Shown here: positions 1 through 8,019 of the stretch, piece after piece
Layout: each line of letters opens with the position of its first letter
Position numbering within the stretch: position 1 is the stretch's first letter
Assembly: GCA_045631645.1 (NCBI GenBank)
Contig: JAZQVC010000024.1
Location: 1-64,000 of the forward strand
Source of the DNA: SIG459 sp045631645
GTDB taxonomy: Bacteria > Bacillota > Clostridia > Oscillospirales > Oscillospiraceae
Direction: 5' to 3'
Length of the DNA: 64,000 nt
Notes under the pieces: model-generated
The model's database searches: none
What the model was told of the DNA's origin: nothing
What the model saw: only the letters and a program-made list of their open reading frames with translations
Made by a program: the position numbers and the translations under genes

Positions 1-651
1 ATCATCAACCTCACCACCTCCGGCGGCGAGTATGAGGATCACAAGCGCCTCCAGCACCTCGGCGCTCTCAAGCCCGAAATGTGCTCCTTCGACCCCAACA
101 CCCTCAACTGGGCAAACTCCTACATCTTCGAGAACAGCCCCCGCATGCTGAACAAGCTGTCTCAGGAAGTTATCAAGCACGACATCAAGCCTGAGTTCGA
201 AGTTTTCGACACCGGCCACATTGATTCTGCTATGTACTATGTCAACAAGTGGGGCATCCCCGGCAATCCCCACATCCAGTTCGTTCTCGGCGTTGGCGGC
301 TCTATGCCCGGCACCTGCGAGAACCTGGCATGGATGGTTGGCAAGCTCCCCAAGGGTGCTACCTGGTCCGTCACCGGTATCGGCCGCTGCCACGTCCCAA
401 TGATGCTGGCTGCTCTTGCTCTCGGCTGCGACGGTCTCCGCGTTGGTCTCGAGGACAACGTTATGTACGGCAAGGATGAGAACGGCAACAAGATCATCGC
501 TACCAACGAGATGCTCGTTCAGCGCGCTGTTGATCTCGCTAAGATCGCTGGCCGCGAGATCGCTACCGCTCAGGAAGCTCGCGAGATCCTTGGCATCACC
601 CGCAACTGCCTCAAGGACGAGGTTACCGGTCCTGTCACCTACACCGAGTAA
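1..651 (+). CDS. Beta-keto acid cleavage enzyme (BKACE / Kce family), 5'-truncated
   Basis: The frame is open from base 1, so the start lies before the window; 216 residues are visible. BKACE enzymes (formerly DUF849) condense a beta-keto acid with acetyl-CoA and cleave it, giving acetoacetyl-CoA and a shortened acid or CoA ester. The visible part has the family's C-terminal features: MCSFDPNTLNW, a VFDTGH segment, a GVGGSMPGT stretch, and GLEDNVMYG, which holds the conserved Glu of the metal/substrate site. It is a clear paralogue of the BKACE at 61625-62464. A strong terminator follows directly, so it ends its transcript. Lysine is almost always AAG and Gly/Ala/Leu codons are narrow, suggesting high expression. 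The substrate is unknown; dehydrocarnitine, 3-keto-5-aminohexanoate and triacetate are known for the family. Confidence 0.9.
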   Translation: MINLTTSGGEYEDHKRLQHLGALKPEMCSFDPNTLNWANSYIFENSPRMLNKLSQEVIKHDIKPEFEVFDTGHIDSAMYYVNKWGIPGNPHIQFVLGVGGSMPGTCENLAWMVGKLPKGATWSVTGIGRCHVPMMLAALALGCDGLRVGLEDNVMYGKDENGNKIIATNEMLVQRAVDLAKIAGREIATAQEAREILGITRNCLKDEVTGPVTYTE

Positions 652-674
652 TTATAAGCTCAATACAAATTACA

Positions 675-706
675 AAAGAAGTGTCCTTCGGGGCACTTCT
701 TTTTTG
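675..706 (+). terminator. Rho-independent terminator after BKACE
   Basis: Arms AGAAGTGTCC and GGGCACTTCT around a TTCG loop, followed by a T run. It separates the BKACE gene from the thioesterase gene. Confidence 0.85.
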
Positions 707-735
707 TTTACAGAGGATATTGAATTTGCTATAAT
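707..735 (+). promoter_or_regulatory. Sigma-70-type promoter for the thioesterase gene
   Basis: TTTACA (707-712) and TATAAT (730-735) with a 17-bp spacer, starting right at the end of the preceding terminator. An AGGAG ribosome site follows at 756-760. Confidence 0.7.
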
Positions 736-769
736 ATAGCTTGTAAAATTATGTTCAGGAGACAATGCT

Positions 770-1183
770 ATGATTATAGAAACCAAGATCGATGTTCGCT
801 ATCCCGACTGCGACAGCATGCAGATTGTCCACCACGCAGTTTATCCTATTTGGTATGAAATGGGTCGTATGGACTTTTTTGAAAAAACCGGCTTTGGTTA
901 TGCTCCCAGCAAGGCTTTAGGCGTTGACCCCGCCATGGTCAATCTGGAGCTCAATTACGGCGCTCCTGTTACCTTCCCCGGAAATGTTATTCTGAAAACC
1001 ATCTGCACCCTTTGCTCCGGCAAAAAGCTTGGCTTCCGCTATGAGCTTTATCGCGAAGGCGATGAAAAGCCCTGTGCCACTGCAAAGAGCTTCCATATTT
1101 GGGTTAAAGACGGAAAAAGCTGCAACATTGAGGAAGCTTATCCCGAAATGTTCAGCCACTATGCAGCTGCCGTCGAGGAATAA
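770..1183 (+). CDS. Acyl-CoA thioesterase, hotdog fold (4HBT family)
   Basis: 137 residues, the normal size of a single-domain hotdog thioesterase of the YbgC/4-hydroxybenzoyl-CoA type, which hydrolyses acyl-CoA esters in the cytoplasm. The N-terminal signature is visible: VRYPDCDSMQIVHHAVY, with Asp15 at the catalytic position and the HH-A-Y helix start. It has its own promoter and AGGAG site, and the next gene starts after about 35 bases. In carnitine catabolism a thioesterase works beside a BKACE, and one precedes it here, but the strong terminator between them argues against one transcript. The substrate is not predictable. Confidence 0.85.
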   Translation: MIIETKIDVRYPDCDSMQIVHHAVYPIWYEMGRMDFFEKTGFGYAPSKALGVDPAMVNLELNYGAPVTFPGNVILKTICTLCSGKKLGFRYELYREGDEKPCATAKSFHIWVKDGKSCNIEEAYPEMFSHYAAAVEE

Positions 1184-1218
1184 TTAGTTTACATAATTTC
1201 TAATTGGAGGATTACTCA

Positions 1219-1554
1219 ATGTCTGCCGACAGAATTATTCCCACAATAATAACCCTTGCCGTTGCAATTATGTTTCTTATATTGGGACTTGTTCTCCGCA
1301 AAGGAAAAGGCGCAGGACTTATTGCAGGCTACAACACCTCCTCCCCTGAAGAGAAACGAAAAACCGACGAAAAGGCGCTCTGCCGTTTTGTTGCAAGACT
1401 TATGTTCTTCTATACAGTCTGTTTTGGACTTCTTTCACTTGGTATTTTAACCGGCACGGATTCCGCTTTTGCATGGATTATGCCAATATTTCTGATAGTT
1501 ACTATCATAGCTGTAATTTACGCCAACACAGGCAACCGCTTCAAGAAAAGATAA
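1219..1554 (+). CDS. DUF3784 family membrane protein
   Basis: 111 residues from the ATG at 1219, chosen because GGAGG lies at 1206-1210; an upstream in-frame start would overlap that site. A first hydrophobic segment (about residues 7-27) is followed by the DUF3784 hallmark KGAGLIAGYNT, a charged SPEEKRKTDEKAL stretch, then two more membrane segments (about 50-75 and 82-103). This is a common small membrane family of Firmicutes with no known function. It probably belongs to the same transcript as the thioesterase before it and the aminotransferase-like gene after it. Confidence 0.75.
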   Translation: MSADRIIPTIITLAVAIMFLILGLVLRKGKGAGLIAGYNTSSPEEKRKTDEKALCRFVARLMFFYTVCFGLLSLGILTGTDSAFAWIMPIFLIVTIIAVIYANTGNRFKKR

Positions 1555-1570
1555 AGAAGGTTGACATAAT

Positions 1571-2749
1571 ATGAGATACGATTTTGAAACACTGTTCCCT
1601 CCCAAGGGACACAGCTTTTGGAATGCAATTGCCCAGCGCGGCATAAGCGATCCCGATGTTATAAGCTACGGCGTTGCGGAAATGAAGTTTCCCCTCTGCC
1701 CTGAGATAAAAAAGGCTCTTCATGATTGCGCCGACGCAGGATATTTCGGCTATTTTGGTGATACCGAATATTCCGCAAGAGTTTGCGATTTTTATGCACG
1801 CCGCCATAACTGGACAGCAAAAAGCGAGTGGGTTATTCAGACCTACGGCGTTGTTCTCGCCTTCTCTATGGCTATTCGCGCCTTCACCGAGGAAGGTGAC
1901 GGTGTTATTATTCAGTCTCCCGTCTATAATCCCTTCTTCAATGAAATTCGCGCTAACGGTCGCGAGGTTATAGATAACGCTCTTGTTCGCTCTGGCAGCC
2001 GCTATGAGATAGATTTTGAAGATCTCGAGCGCAAGGTCGCGGATCCTAAGGCAAAGATGATGATTCTTTGCTCCCCTCATAACCCTGTTGGCAGAGTTTG
2101 GAGCAAGGAAGAGCTATCTCGTATCAGTGAGATATGTCTGCGCAACGGAGTCCTTGTGGTTTCCGACGAGATACACAATGACCTTGTGTATGCAGGCGAG
2201 CATCATGTTTTCGCTTCCATCTCCCCTGAGGCGGAGCAAAACTGCGTCATCTGCACGGCTCCCAGCAAGAGCTTCAACATTCCCGGTCTTGTGACCAGCA
2301 ACGTTTTCGTCCCCAATGATAAGCTGAGAGAGCGTTTCAAAGCCGAAGTCAGCCGCTGCATCGGACATTTTCTTAATATCAGCGGTGTTGCAGCCGCATC
2401 TGCCGCTTATGAAAAAGGCTGCCAGTGGCTCGACGAGCTCATAGAATATCTCCGCGGCAACGCAGAAACCTTCTATGCGCTTGTTGCGGAAAAGCTTCCC
2501 AAGGCATGGACTCCCAAAATGGAGGGCACTTATCTTGCATGGCTTGACCTGAGTTTCCTTGGCATGGAAGACAGCGAGCTTGAAAAGTTTCTCATTGAAA
2601 AGGCCGGGCTTTTCATCAACATGGGCAACATGTATGGTGAAGGCGGAAAGGGCTTTATCCGAATCAACATCGGCTGCCCCCGCCGCTATATTACAGAGGC
2701 AGTCGAAAGACTTGCAAAAGCTATAAACGAGCTTAACACAAAGGACTGA
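1571..2749 (+). CDS. PLP-dependent C-S lyase / aminotransferase, MalY/PatB type
   Basis: 392 residues, full length for the MalY/PatB branch of class I/II aminotransferases, which usually cleave cystathionine or cysteine to homocysteine or pyruvate plus H2S and ammonia. Visible signatures include MRYDFETLFPPKG at the start, SPVYNPF, CSPHNPVGRVW, the SDEIHNDLVY cofactor segment and the PLP lysine in APSKSFNIPGL (Lys233). The C-terminal FIRINIGCPR carries the substrate carboxylate Arg. It starts 16 bases after the DUF3784 gene and wecB starts 5 bases after it, so the genes are probably co-transcribed. A true transaminase role cannot be excluded. Confidence 0.88.
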   Translation: MRYDFETLFPPKGHSFWNAIAQRGISDPDVISYGVAEMKFPLCPEIKKALHDCADAGYFGYFGDTEYSARVCDFYARRHNWTAKSEWVIQTYGVVLAFSMAIRAFTEEGDGVIIQSPVYNPFFNEIRANGREVIDNALVRSGSRYEIDFEDLERKVADPKAKMMILCSPHNPVGRVWSKEELSRISEICLRNGVLVVSDEIHNDLVYAGEHHVFASISPEAEQNCVICTAPSKSFNIPGLVTSNVFVPNDKLRERFKAEVSRCIGHFLNISGVAAASAAYEKGCQWLDELIEYLRGNAETFYALVAEKLPKAWTPKMEGTYLAWLDLSFLGMEDSELEKFLIEKAGLFINMGNMYGEGGKGFIRINIGCPRRYITEAVERLAKAINELNTKD

Positions 2750-2754
2750 GTTCT

Positions 2755-3864
2755 ATGAATAAAATTAAGGTAATGAGCATTTTCGGCACCCGTCCCGAAG
2801 CCATCAAAATGGCACCTCTGGTAAAGGAGCTTGAAAAGCGCGAGGAAATAGAGAGCATCGTCTGCGTAACAGCGCAGCACAGAGAAATGCTGGATCAGGT
2901 TCTTGAAACCTTCGGCATTACCCCTGACTATGACCTCAACATGATGAAGCACGGTCAGACCCTTCTTGACATCACAACCCGCGCCCTTGAGGGTGTATCT
3001 GCCGTTATTGCAGAAGTAAAACCTCATATCGTTTTGGTGCACGGCGATACTACCACCACCTTTGCAGGCGCTCTTGCCGCATTTTATAATCAGGTGGCAA
3101 TCGGTCACGTGGAAGCCGGACTTAGAACCTTCGATAAGTATTCCCCCTATCCCGAGGAAATGAACCGCCAGATGGTGGACTGCATGACAGATATGTTCTT
3201 CGCGCCCACCCCCCTCAGCAAGTCCAATCTTCTTATGCAGAATATCCCCGAAGAAAAAATCTATGTTACGGGTAACACCGCCATCGATGCTATGAGCACC
3301 ACTGTTGATAAATCCTACAGCCACAGCGAACTGGAGTGGCTCGGGGATGACAAGCTTATCCTCCTCACTGCCCACCGCAGAGAAAATCTGGGCGAGCCTA
3401 TGAAAAACATTTTCCGCGGCATTCGAAAGGCTCTTGATGAGGTTGACGGTTATAAAGTTATATACCCCATACATAAAAATCCTCTTGTCCGCGCCGCAGC
3501 AGACGAAATCTTCAGCGGCTGCGACAAAGTTAAGCTTATTGAGCCTCTGGAGGTTTTTGACTTCCATAACTTCCAGAACAAAGCTCACATTATCCTCACC
3601 GACAGCGGCGGAATTCAGGAGGAAGCCCCCTCTCTGGGTAAACCCGTTTTGGTGCTGCGCAACACCACCGAGCGCCCCGAAGGCATTGATGCGGGAACTT
3701 TGAAGCTTGTTGGCACTGACAGTGAGGTAATCTACAGAGAAACCGTTCGTCTTCTTACGGACGAGGCTGAGTACGCTCGCATGAGCCACGCTTCCAACCC
3801 CTACGGTGACGGTCACGCCAGCGCGAGAATTGTTGATGCTATCATAGAAAAGTTTGGCAAATAA
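2755..3864 (+). CDS. wecB: UDP-N-acetylglucosamine 2-epimerase (non-hydrolysing)
   Basis: 369 residues. It interconverts UDP-GlcNAc and UDP-ManNAc, supplying ManNAc for surface polysaccharide or teichoic-acid linkage. Family signatures run through the chain: FGTRPEAIKMAPL at the N terminus, HGDTTTTFAGALA, GHVEAGLRT, YPEEMNRQM, TAHRRENLG and the nucleotide site TDSGGIQEEAPSLGKP. The gene follows the MalY-like gene after 5 bases and is followed by three glycosyltransferase genes on the same strand. It therefore likely provides sugar precursor for this polysaccharide locus. Confidence 0.95.
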   Translation: MNKIKVMSIFGTRPEAIKMAPLVKELEKREEIESIVCVTAQHREMLDQVLETFGITPDYDLNMMKHGQTLLDITTRALEGVSAVIAEVKPHIVLVHGDTTTTFAGALAAFYNQVAIGHVEAGLRTFDKYSPYPEEMNRQMVDCMTDMFFAPTPLSKSNLLMQNIPEEKIYVTGNTAIDAMSTTVDKSYSHSELEWLGDDKLILLTAHRRENLGEPMKNIFRGIRKALDEVDGYKVIYPIHKNPLVRAAADEIFSGCDKVKLIEPLEVFDFHNFQNKAHIILTDSGGIQEEAPSLGKPVLVLRNTTERPEGIDAGTLKLVGTDSEVIYRETVRLLTDEAEYARMSHASNPYGDGHASARIVDAIIEKFGK

Positions 3865-3882
3865 GCCAATGGGAGAGGTATT

Positions 3883-4827
3883 ATGCCTAAAATCAGCGTT
3901 ATAATTCCGGTATATAACTCCGAAAAATATCTGAAAAAATGTCTCGATTCTGTCTTTGCTCAGACTTTCGATGATTTTGAGCTTATAATAGTCAATGACG
4001 GAAGCCCTGATGATTCTCAGGACATTATCGATGCCTATAAAGCGCTGTACCCCGACAAAATAACTGCCCTCAAGCAGGAAAACGCAGGCCAGTCGGCGGC
4101 CAGAAACCATGGTATGCATGCCGCTCAGGGCGAGTTTATTATGTTTTTGGACAGCGACGATTATCTCCATCCCGAAGCAATGGAAAAGGCACTCTTCAGA
4201 GCCGAAAACGAAGGTCTGGATGTTGTATGCTTTAACTATTATCAAGATTGCAAGGGATGCATTACCGATGCCGACTACCGCAATTTCAAGGCCGAAAGCC
4301 CATCAAAATTTTTCATTTTGAACGAAGCTTGTCCCTGGAACAAACTCATTCGCAGGGATATATTGGTAGAGAACAATCTCTATTTTACTGTCGGTCGAAT
4401 TTACGAGGATTTGGAGCTTATTGCTCAACTCCCACTGTATACAGACAAAATCGGCTTCATGGAGGAGCGGCTTTATTACTACGTCATTCACGAAAACTCC
4501 ACAATGCGTCAGCCGAAATATAACCCCAAGCTTACAAGCATATATGCTGTTATGGAAACATTGAAAAGCAAATTTGAAGGCAGCGAATTTGGGGATGAAA
4601 TAGAGTATATTTTTATTGAGCATTTGCTTCATGCTGCATCCCTCAGATTTTTGGTGTTTCCCGAAGGCAAAGCCGATATTGTCAAAATCTCCCGCATCAT
4701 GAAGAAAAACTTCCCCAAATGGTATAAAAACAAATACTACAAGACCCTGGGAAGAAATTATAAGATTTTTTGCACTCTTGCCTACATGCGCCAATACCTA
4801 ATCCTAAAGCAGCTCCTGAAACAGTAA
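3883..4827 (+). CDS. Glycosyltransferase family 2
   Basis: 314 residues. The GT-A N-terminal domain has VIIPVYNSEKYLKKCLDS, the nucleotide-sugar motif VNDGSPDDS and the metal-binding FLDSDDYL. A basic, hydrophobic C-terminal region follows, typical of EpsJ/CapS-like enzymes that extend surface polysaccharide repeats. A GGGAGAGG-type ribosome site precedes the ATG, 18 bases after wecB. A related enzyme lies at 6086-7066. Donor and acceptor sugars cannot be told from sequence. Confidence 0.9.
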   Translation: MPKISVIIPVYNSEKYLKKCLDSVFAQTFDDFELIIVNDGSPDDSQDIIDAYKALYPDKITALKQENAGQSAARNHGMHAAQGEFIMFLDSDDYLHPEAMEKALFRAENEGLDVVCFNYYQDCKGCITDADYRNFKAESPSKFFILNEACPWNKLIRRDILVENNLYFTVGRIYEDLELIAQLPLYTDKIGFMEERLYYYVIHENSTMRQPKYNPKLTSIYAVMETLKSKFEGSEFGDEIEYIFIEHLLHAASLRFLVFPEGKADIVKISRIMKKNFPKWYKNKYYKTLGRNYKIFCTLAYMRQYLILKQLLKQ

Positions 4828-4885
4828 ACAGGATTTTTCGGGATAGGCTTCCGCTTATGATATAAAAATTCTATGGAGTTGAATT

Positions 4886-6034
4886 ATGAAAAAAAAGCTC
4901 TTATTTGTTGTGGATAATTTGGTAATGGGCGGCGTTACAAAAGTTCTTTCCAACTTGCTGAACCATCTTGACTATGATAAATATCAGGTTGATCTTTTGG
5001 TTCTTCATTATGGCGAAGACATAAGCACTGTTCTCCCCGAGCAAGTTGGATTAATAAAGGGCGACAGCACCTATAAATATATAGATAAGAGCATTGGCAG
5101 CATATTGGCAAACAAGGACATAAAGGCTCTTCTCGGCAAGCTCTCTTTGGTATTTGCCTTGAAAAGCGGAGCAATCAAAGCACGCATCCGCCGTTCAAGA
5201 GCCAGAATTTTGCCGAAAGATTATGATACCGAGATTGCATTCAACGATGGATTTTCCCAGATATTTGTTGCTCAGGGAAAAAGCAAACGCAAGATTGCAT
5301 GGATGCACACGGATGTTTCCGTTTTCAATGACTCCGCAAGATATGTAGGTCTGATTTCCGAGTCCCTGAAGAAAATGGACGCATTTGCCTGCGTTTCTTC
5401 TCAGGTGAAATCTGCTTATGAGCAGCTATATGGCATTGAAAATGCCACCGTCATTCATAACATTATGGATGCCCCTAAAATCTTGCGTGACGCTGAACTT
5501 CCCCCCGATTTTCTTTTTGACAAAACTAAAATCAATCTCCTTTCCGTGGGACGGCTTTGCGAAGCCAAGAATTTTCTCCGTTTTATCCGCATTCACAGTA
5601 TGCTCATGCAGCAAGGATATCCCATTCATTCCTATATTATAGGCGAGGGTGAGGACAGACCTTTGCTCGAAAAAGAGATTGCCGCACTCGGCGTTGGCGA
5701 AAGCTTCAGCTTGCTGGGACGCAAGGATAATCCCTTCCCCTATGTTAAGCAGGCAGATGCCTTCATACTTTCATCCGACCATGAGGGTCTTCCCACTGTG
5801 CTCTTTGAGGCTCTGATTCTTGGAATTCCATGCGTGAGCACCAATGTTGGAGGTGCAGGGGAAATATTGAAAGACGGCAAATATGGCATTATATCCGATG
5901 TTGACGATGTCGCACTTTGCGAGGCAATAAAGGAAATGCTTTACGATGATAATCTTGCGGCATATCGTAATGCGGTGAAAAATTACGACTACTCAGTCAG
6001 CAGTATAATAAGCCAAATCGAAGAACTTCTGTAA
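4886..6034 (+). CDS. Glycosyltransferase family 4 (GT-B fold)
   Basis: 382 residues. The acceptor domain opens with VVDNLVMGGVTKVLSNL, the usual Gly-rich start of GT4 enzymes. The donor-binding half carries LLSVGRLCEAKNF, IIGEGEDRPLLE and the E-x7-E motif in DHEGLPTVLFEALILGIP, followed by STNVGGAGEIL. This is a retaining transferase for a surface-polysaccharide sugar. It is part of the run of plus-strand polysaccharide genes; a 58-base AT-rich gap precedes it without a clear promoter. Confidence 0.9.
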   Translation: MKKKLLFVVDNLVMGGVTKVLSNLLNHLDYDKYQVDLLVLHYGEDISTVLPEQVGLIKGDSTYKYIDKSIGSILANKDIKALLGKLSLVFALKSGAIKARIRRSRARILPKDYDTEIAFNDGFSQIFVAQGKSKRKIAWMHTDVSVFNDSARYVGLISESLKKMDAFACVSSQVKSAYEQLYGIENATVIHNIMDAPKILRDAELPPDFLFDKTKINLLSVGRLCEAKNFLRFIRIHSMLMQQGYPIHSYIIGEGEDRPLLEKEIAALGVGESFSLLGRKDNPFPYVKQADAFILSSDHEGLPTVLFEALILGIPCVSTNVGGAGEILKDGKYGIISDVDDVALCEAIKEMLYDDNLAAYRNAVKNYDYSVSSIISQIEELL

Positions 6035-6085
6035 TAATCAATACTTATATCTTTTTCTCAATAAATGCAAAAGAGGAGTATAACC

Positions 6086-7066
6086 ATGAAAGAAATCAGC
6101 GTAGTTGTTCCTGCCTATAACGCAGCAGAATACCTTGATGCCTGTTTCGCTTCCCTGCTTAAGCAAAGCTTTCAGGACTTCGAAATCATTGCTGTAAACG
6201 ACGGTTCCAAGGATAACACACTTCAGATTTTGAATGACTACAAGGCAAAATATCCCGATAAGTTCGTAATAGTGAGCCAGGAAAATCAGGGACTCAGCGT
6301 TACCAGAAATAACGGCGTTGCAGTTGCTTCCGGCAAATATATCTTCTTCCTTGATTCAGACGATTATATTAAAGAAAACGCCCTTGAATTGCTTTATAAC
6401 AAAGCAGTTGAAACCGGCTGCGAAGTTGTTTGCTGCAACACCGACTGCGTTTACCCCGACAAAACCGTGGTTATTGATGCAAATGTTGGCTTCACCTCCA
6501 CCGATTTGACTTTGGAAGAAAAGAAACGCCTGTTTTTTATGTACCCAACAGCATGGAGCAGACTCTACAAGCGTGAAATTTTCACCGAAAAAGGTATGCT
6601 TTTCGAGCCCGGAATTTGGTTTGAAGACGTGCTTTTCACCAACCAGCTGATTCCTAAGCTCAAGAGCATTTCCTATGTGGACGAGCCCCTGTATGAGTAT
6701 ATACAGCGTCCCAACTCCATAACATATACCTATTCAGACCGCCTGAAGGAAATAAACCTTGTGCAGCATAAAACCCTGGATTATTACCGCAGCAACGGAT
6801 TCTACTCCGATTATGAGGATATCCTTGAATTTATGTATGTGAGATATATGTTTGCCACATATATAAAGCGTCTTTCCAAGGCTAATGATTTTGCAAAATT
6901 CAAAGCCGGCGTTACATATGCCATTGAAAAAGTTAAAGAAAATTTCCCCAACTACAGGAAAAATTCTTATCTGGCCAAGTCCGGTTCAAAGGGTTTATAC
7001 CTGAAATATTTCAATCCCCTCCTCGCCTATGCAATCTTCCTTATCGAGAGAAAACGAATGAACTAA
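6086..7066 (+). CDS. Glycosyltransferase family 2
   Basis: 326 residues from the ATG at 6086, which has GAGGAG at 6073-6078; the upstream in-frame ATG at 6065 would read through this site. The GT-A domain shows VVVPAYNAAEYLDACFAS, VNDGSKDNT and FLDSDDYI. The C-terminal half is aromatic and basic, like other capsule or exopolysaccharide transferases. It is the last gene of the plus-strand polysaccharide run and is closed by a perfect hairpin terminator. Confidence 0.9.
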   Translation: MKEISVVVPAYNAAEYLDACFASLLKQSFQDFEIIAVNDGSKDNTLQILNDYKAKYPDKFVIVSQENQGLSVTRNNGVAVASGKYIFFLDSDDYIKENALELLYNKAVETGCEVVCCNTDCVYPDKTVVIDANVGFTSTDLTLEEKKRLFFMYPTAWSRLYKREIFTEKGMLFEPGIWFEDVLFTNQLIPKLKSISYVDEPLYEYIQRPNSITYTYSDRLKEINLVQHKTLDYYRSNGFYSDYEDILEFMYVRYMFATYIKRLSKANDFAKFKAGVTYAIEKVKENFPNYRKNSYLAKSGSKGLYLKYFNPLLAYAIFLIERKRMN

Positions 7067-7070
7067 AGCA

Positions 7071-7107
7071 AAAACCACGAATCATAATTATGATTCGTGG
7101 TTTTTTT
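7071..7107 (+). terminator. Rho-independent terminator closing the plus-strand glycosyltransferase run
   Basis: Perfect palindrome of 16-base arms (7072-7087 and 7088-7103) centred on ATAATTAT, with a T run. It also presents a T run on the minus strand, so it may serve the converging minus-strand genes. Confidence 0.9.
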
Positions 7108-7204
7108 ATAACCTATATCCGATTCTGATATAAATCATGTGCAGAAAGCAGCTGAGCGCATTCTCTAAAAAGCGCTTTGCAGCTTTCATCCTGACAAGCT
7201 TTCC

Positions 7205-8017
7205 TCATTTGGCGAAACCATTAAGGATTTTTTTCACAGCCAAAATCGGATGCCGAACATAGTACAAGGCTCTCAGTCTTTTGTTGCGGCGCTCAAAATA
7301 TGCGTCCGCGGCTTCTTTGCCATACTTATCGGTCAATTTCAAGCGTTTCTCATGTAAACGCCTTTCTTTTTTTGTATGCCATGTGGCGGCATAGTGATGA
7401 ATGGAAAAAGTGCGCTCATCAACAGCAACATTGTTTGTTGCAAAATCCTTGGGGCAGAAATACACATTGGGATATACCGTTATGGATGAGCCCTCGTAAT
7501 AAATGGTCTGAATATCATCCGACGGAGCATAGCCCATTTCCAGCAGAGGCTTTGTGTTAAGCACAGGGCAAAGAATAAGATTAAGATTTCCTTCCTCGTC
7601 AACTATCTTCAACCCACTGTATTCATCCATCATACGCTTAATGATGGGATGAGCTTTTTCAGCGCCGAAACCCAGTCCCGAAGCCACATTGGGAGAACCG
7701 GTCTCAATTCCGCAGAAGGCCTCTTTCTCAAGAAGCTCATCAAGGCTTCTCACAAGTTCAACATCTGTATCGAGATAGATTCCACCCTCGTTATAGATTA
7801 TATCAAGTCGGGCAAAGTCAGACACGAAGCCCCACTTCTTAAGGGCATAGGCTTCTCGCATATATTCGTTTTTGCTTATGTCATAATTGCTTTCATCCCA
7901 GAGCTTTATCTCATAGTCGGGGCAGAATTTTTTCCATGTTTCTATATAGCCTTTAAATTCATCGGGCATTTCCGATTTCCCGAACCAGCAATAATGTATG
8001 ACCTTTGGAATAGACAT
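7205..8017 (-). CDS. Glycosyltransferase with DXD motif (GT32 / capsular polysaccharide type)
   Basis: 270 residues. It starts IPKVIHYCWFG, the characteristic opening of the GT32-like Gly_transf_sug proteins, and has the catalytic segment SDFARLDIIYNEGGIYLDTD with its DXD motif. The C-terminal part is rich in Arg and Lys. It converges on the plus-strand glycosyltransferases and lies 2 bases after the flippase stop, so it is surely co-transcribed with it. It most likely adds a sugar to a lipid-linked oligosaccharide at the inner face of the membrane. An imperfect hairpin (about 7146-7190) without a T run lies downstream. Confidence 0.88.
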   Translation of the reverse strand: MSIPKVIHYCWFGKSEMPDEFKGYIETWKKFCPDYEIKLWDESNYDISKNEYMREAYALKKWGFVSDFARLDIIYNEGGIYLDTDVELVRSLDELLEKEAFCGIETGSPNVASGLGFGAEKAHPIIKRMMDEYSGLKIVDEEGNLNLILCPVLNTKPLLEMGYAPSDDIQTIYYEGSSITVYPNVYFCPKDFATNNVAVDERTFSIHHYAATWHTKKERRLHEKRLKLTDKYGKEAADAYFERRNKRLRALYYVRHPILAVKKILNGFAK

Positions 8018-8019
8018 GC

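Noticed and set aside
1..1183. Carnitine catabolism unit (BKACE plus thioesterase)
   Set aside because: The family pairing is suggestive, but a strong terminator and a separate promoter divide the two genes, and no carnitine transporter or dehydrogenase is adjacent.
2686..4245. 519-codon minus-strand frame across wecB and the first GT2 gene
   Set aside because: Both plus-strand genes carry clear family motifs over this span; the minus frame has none.
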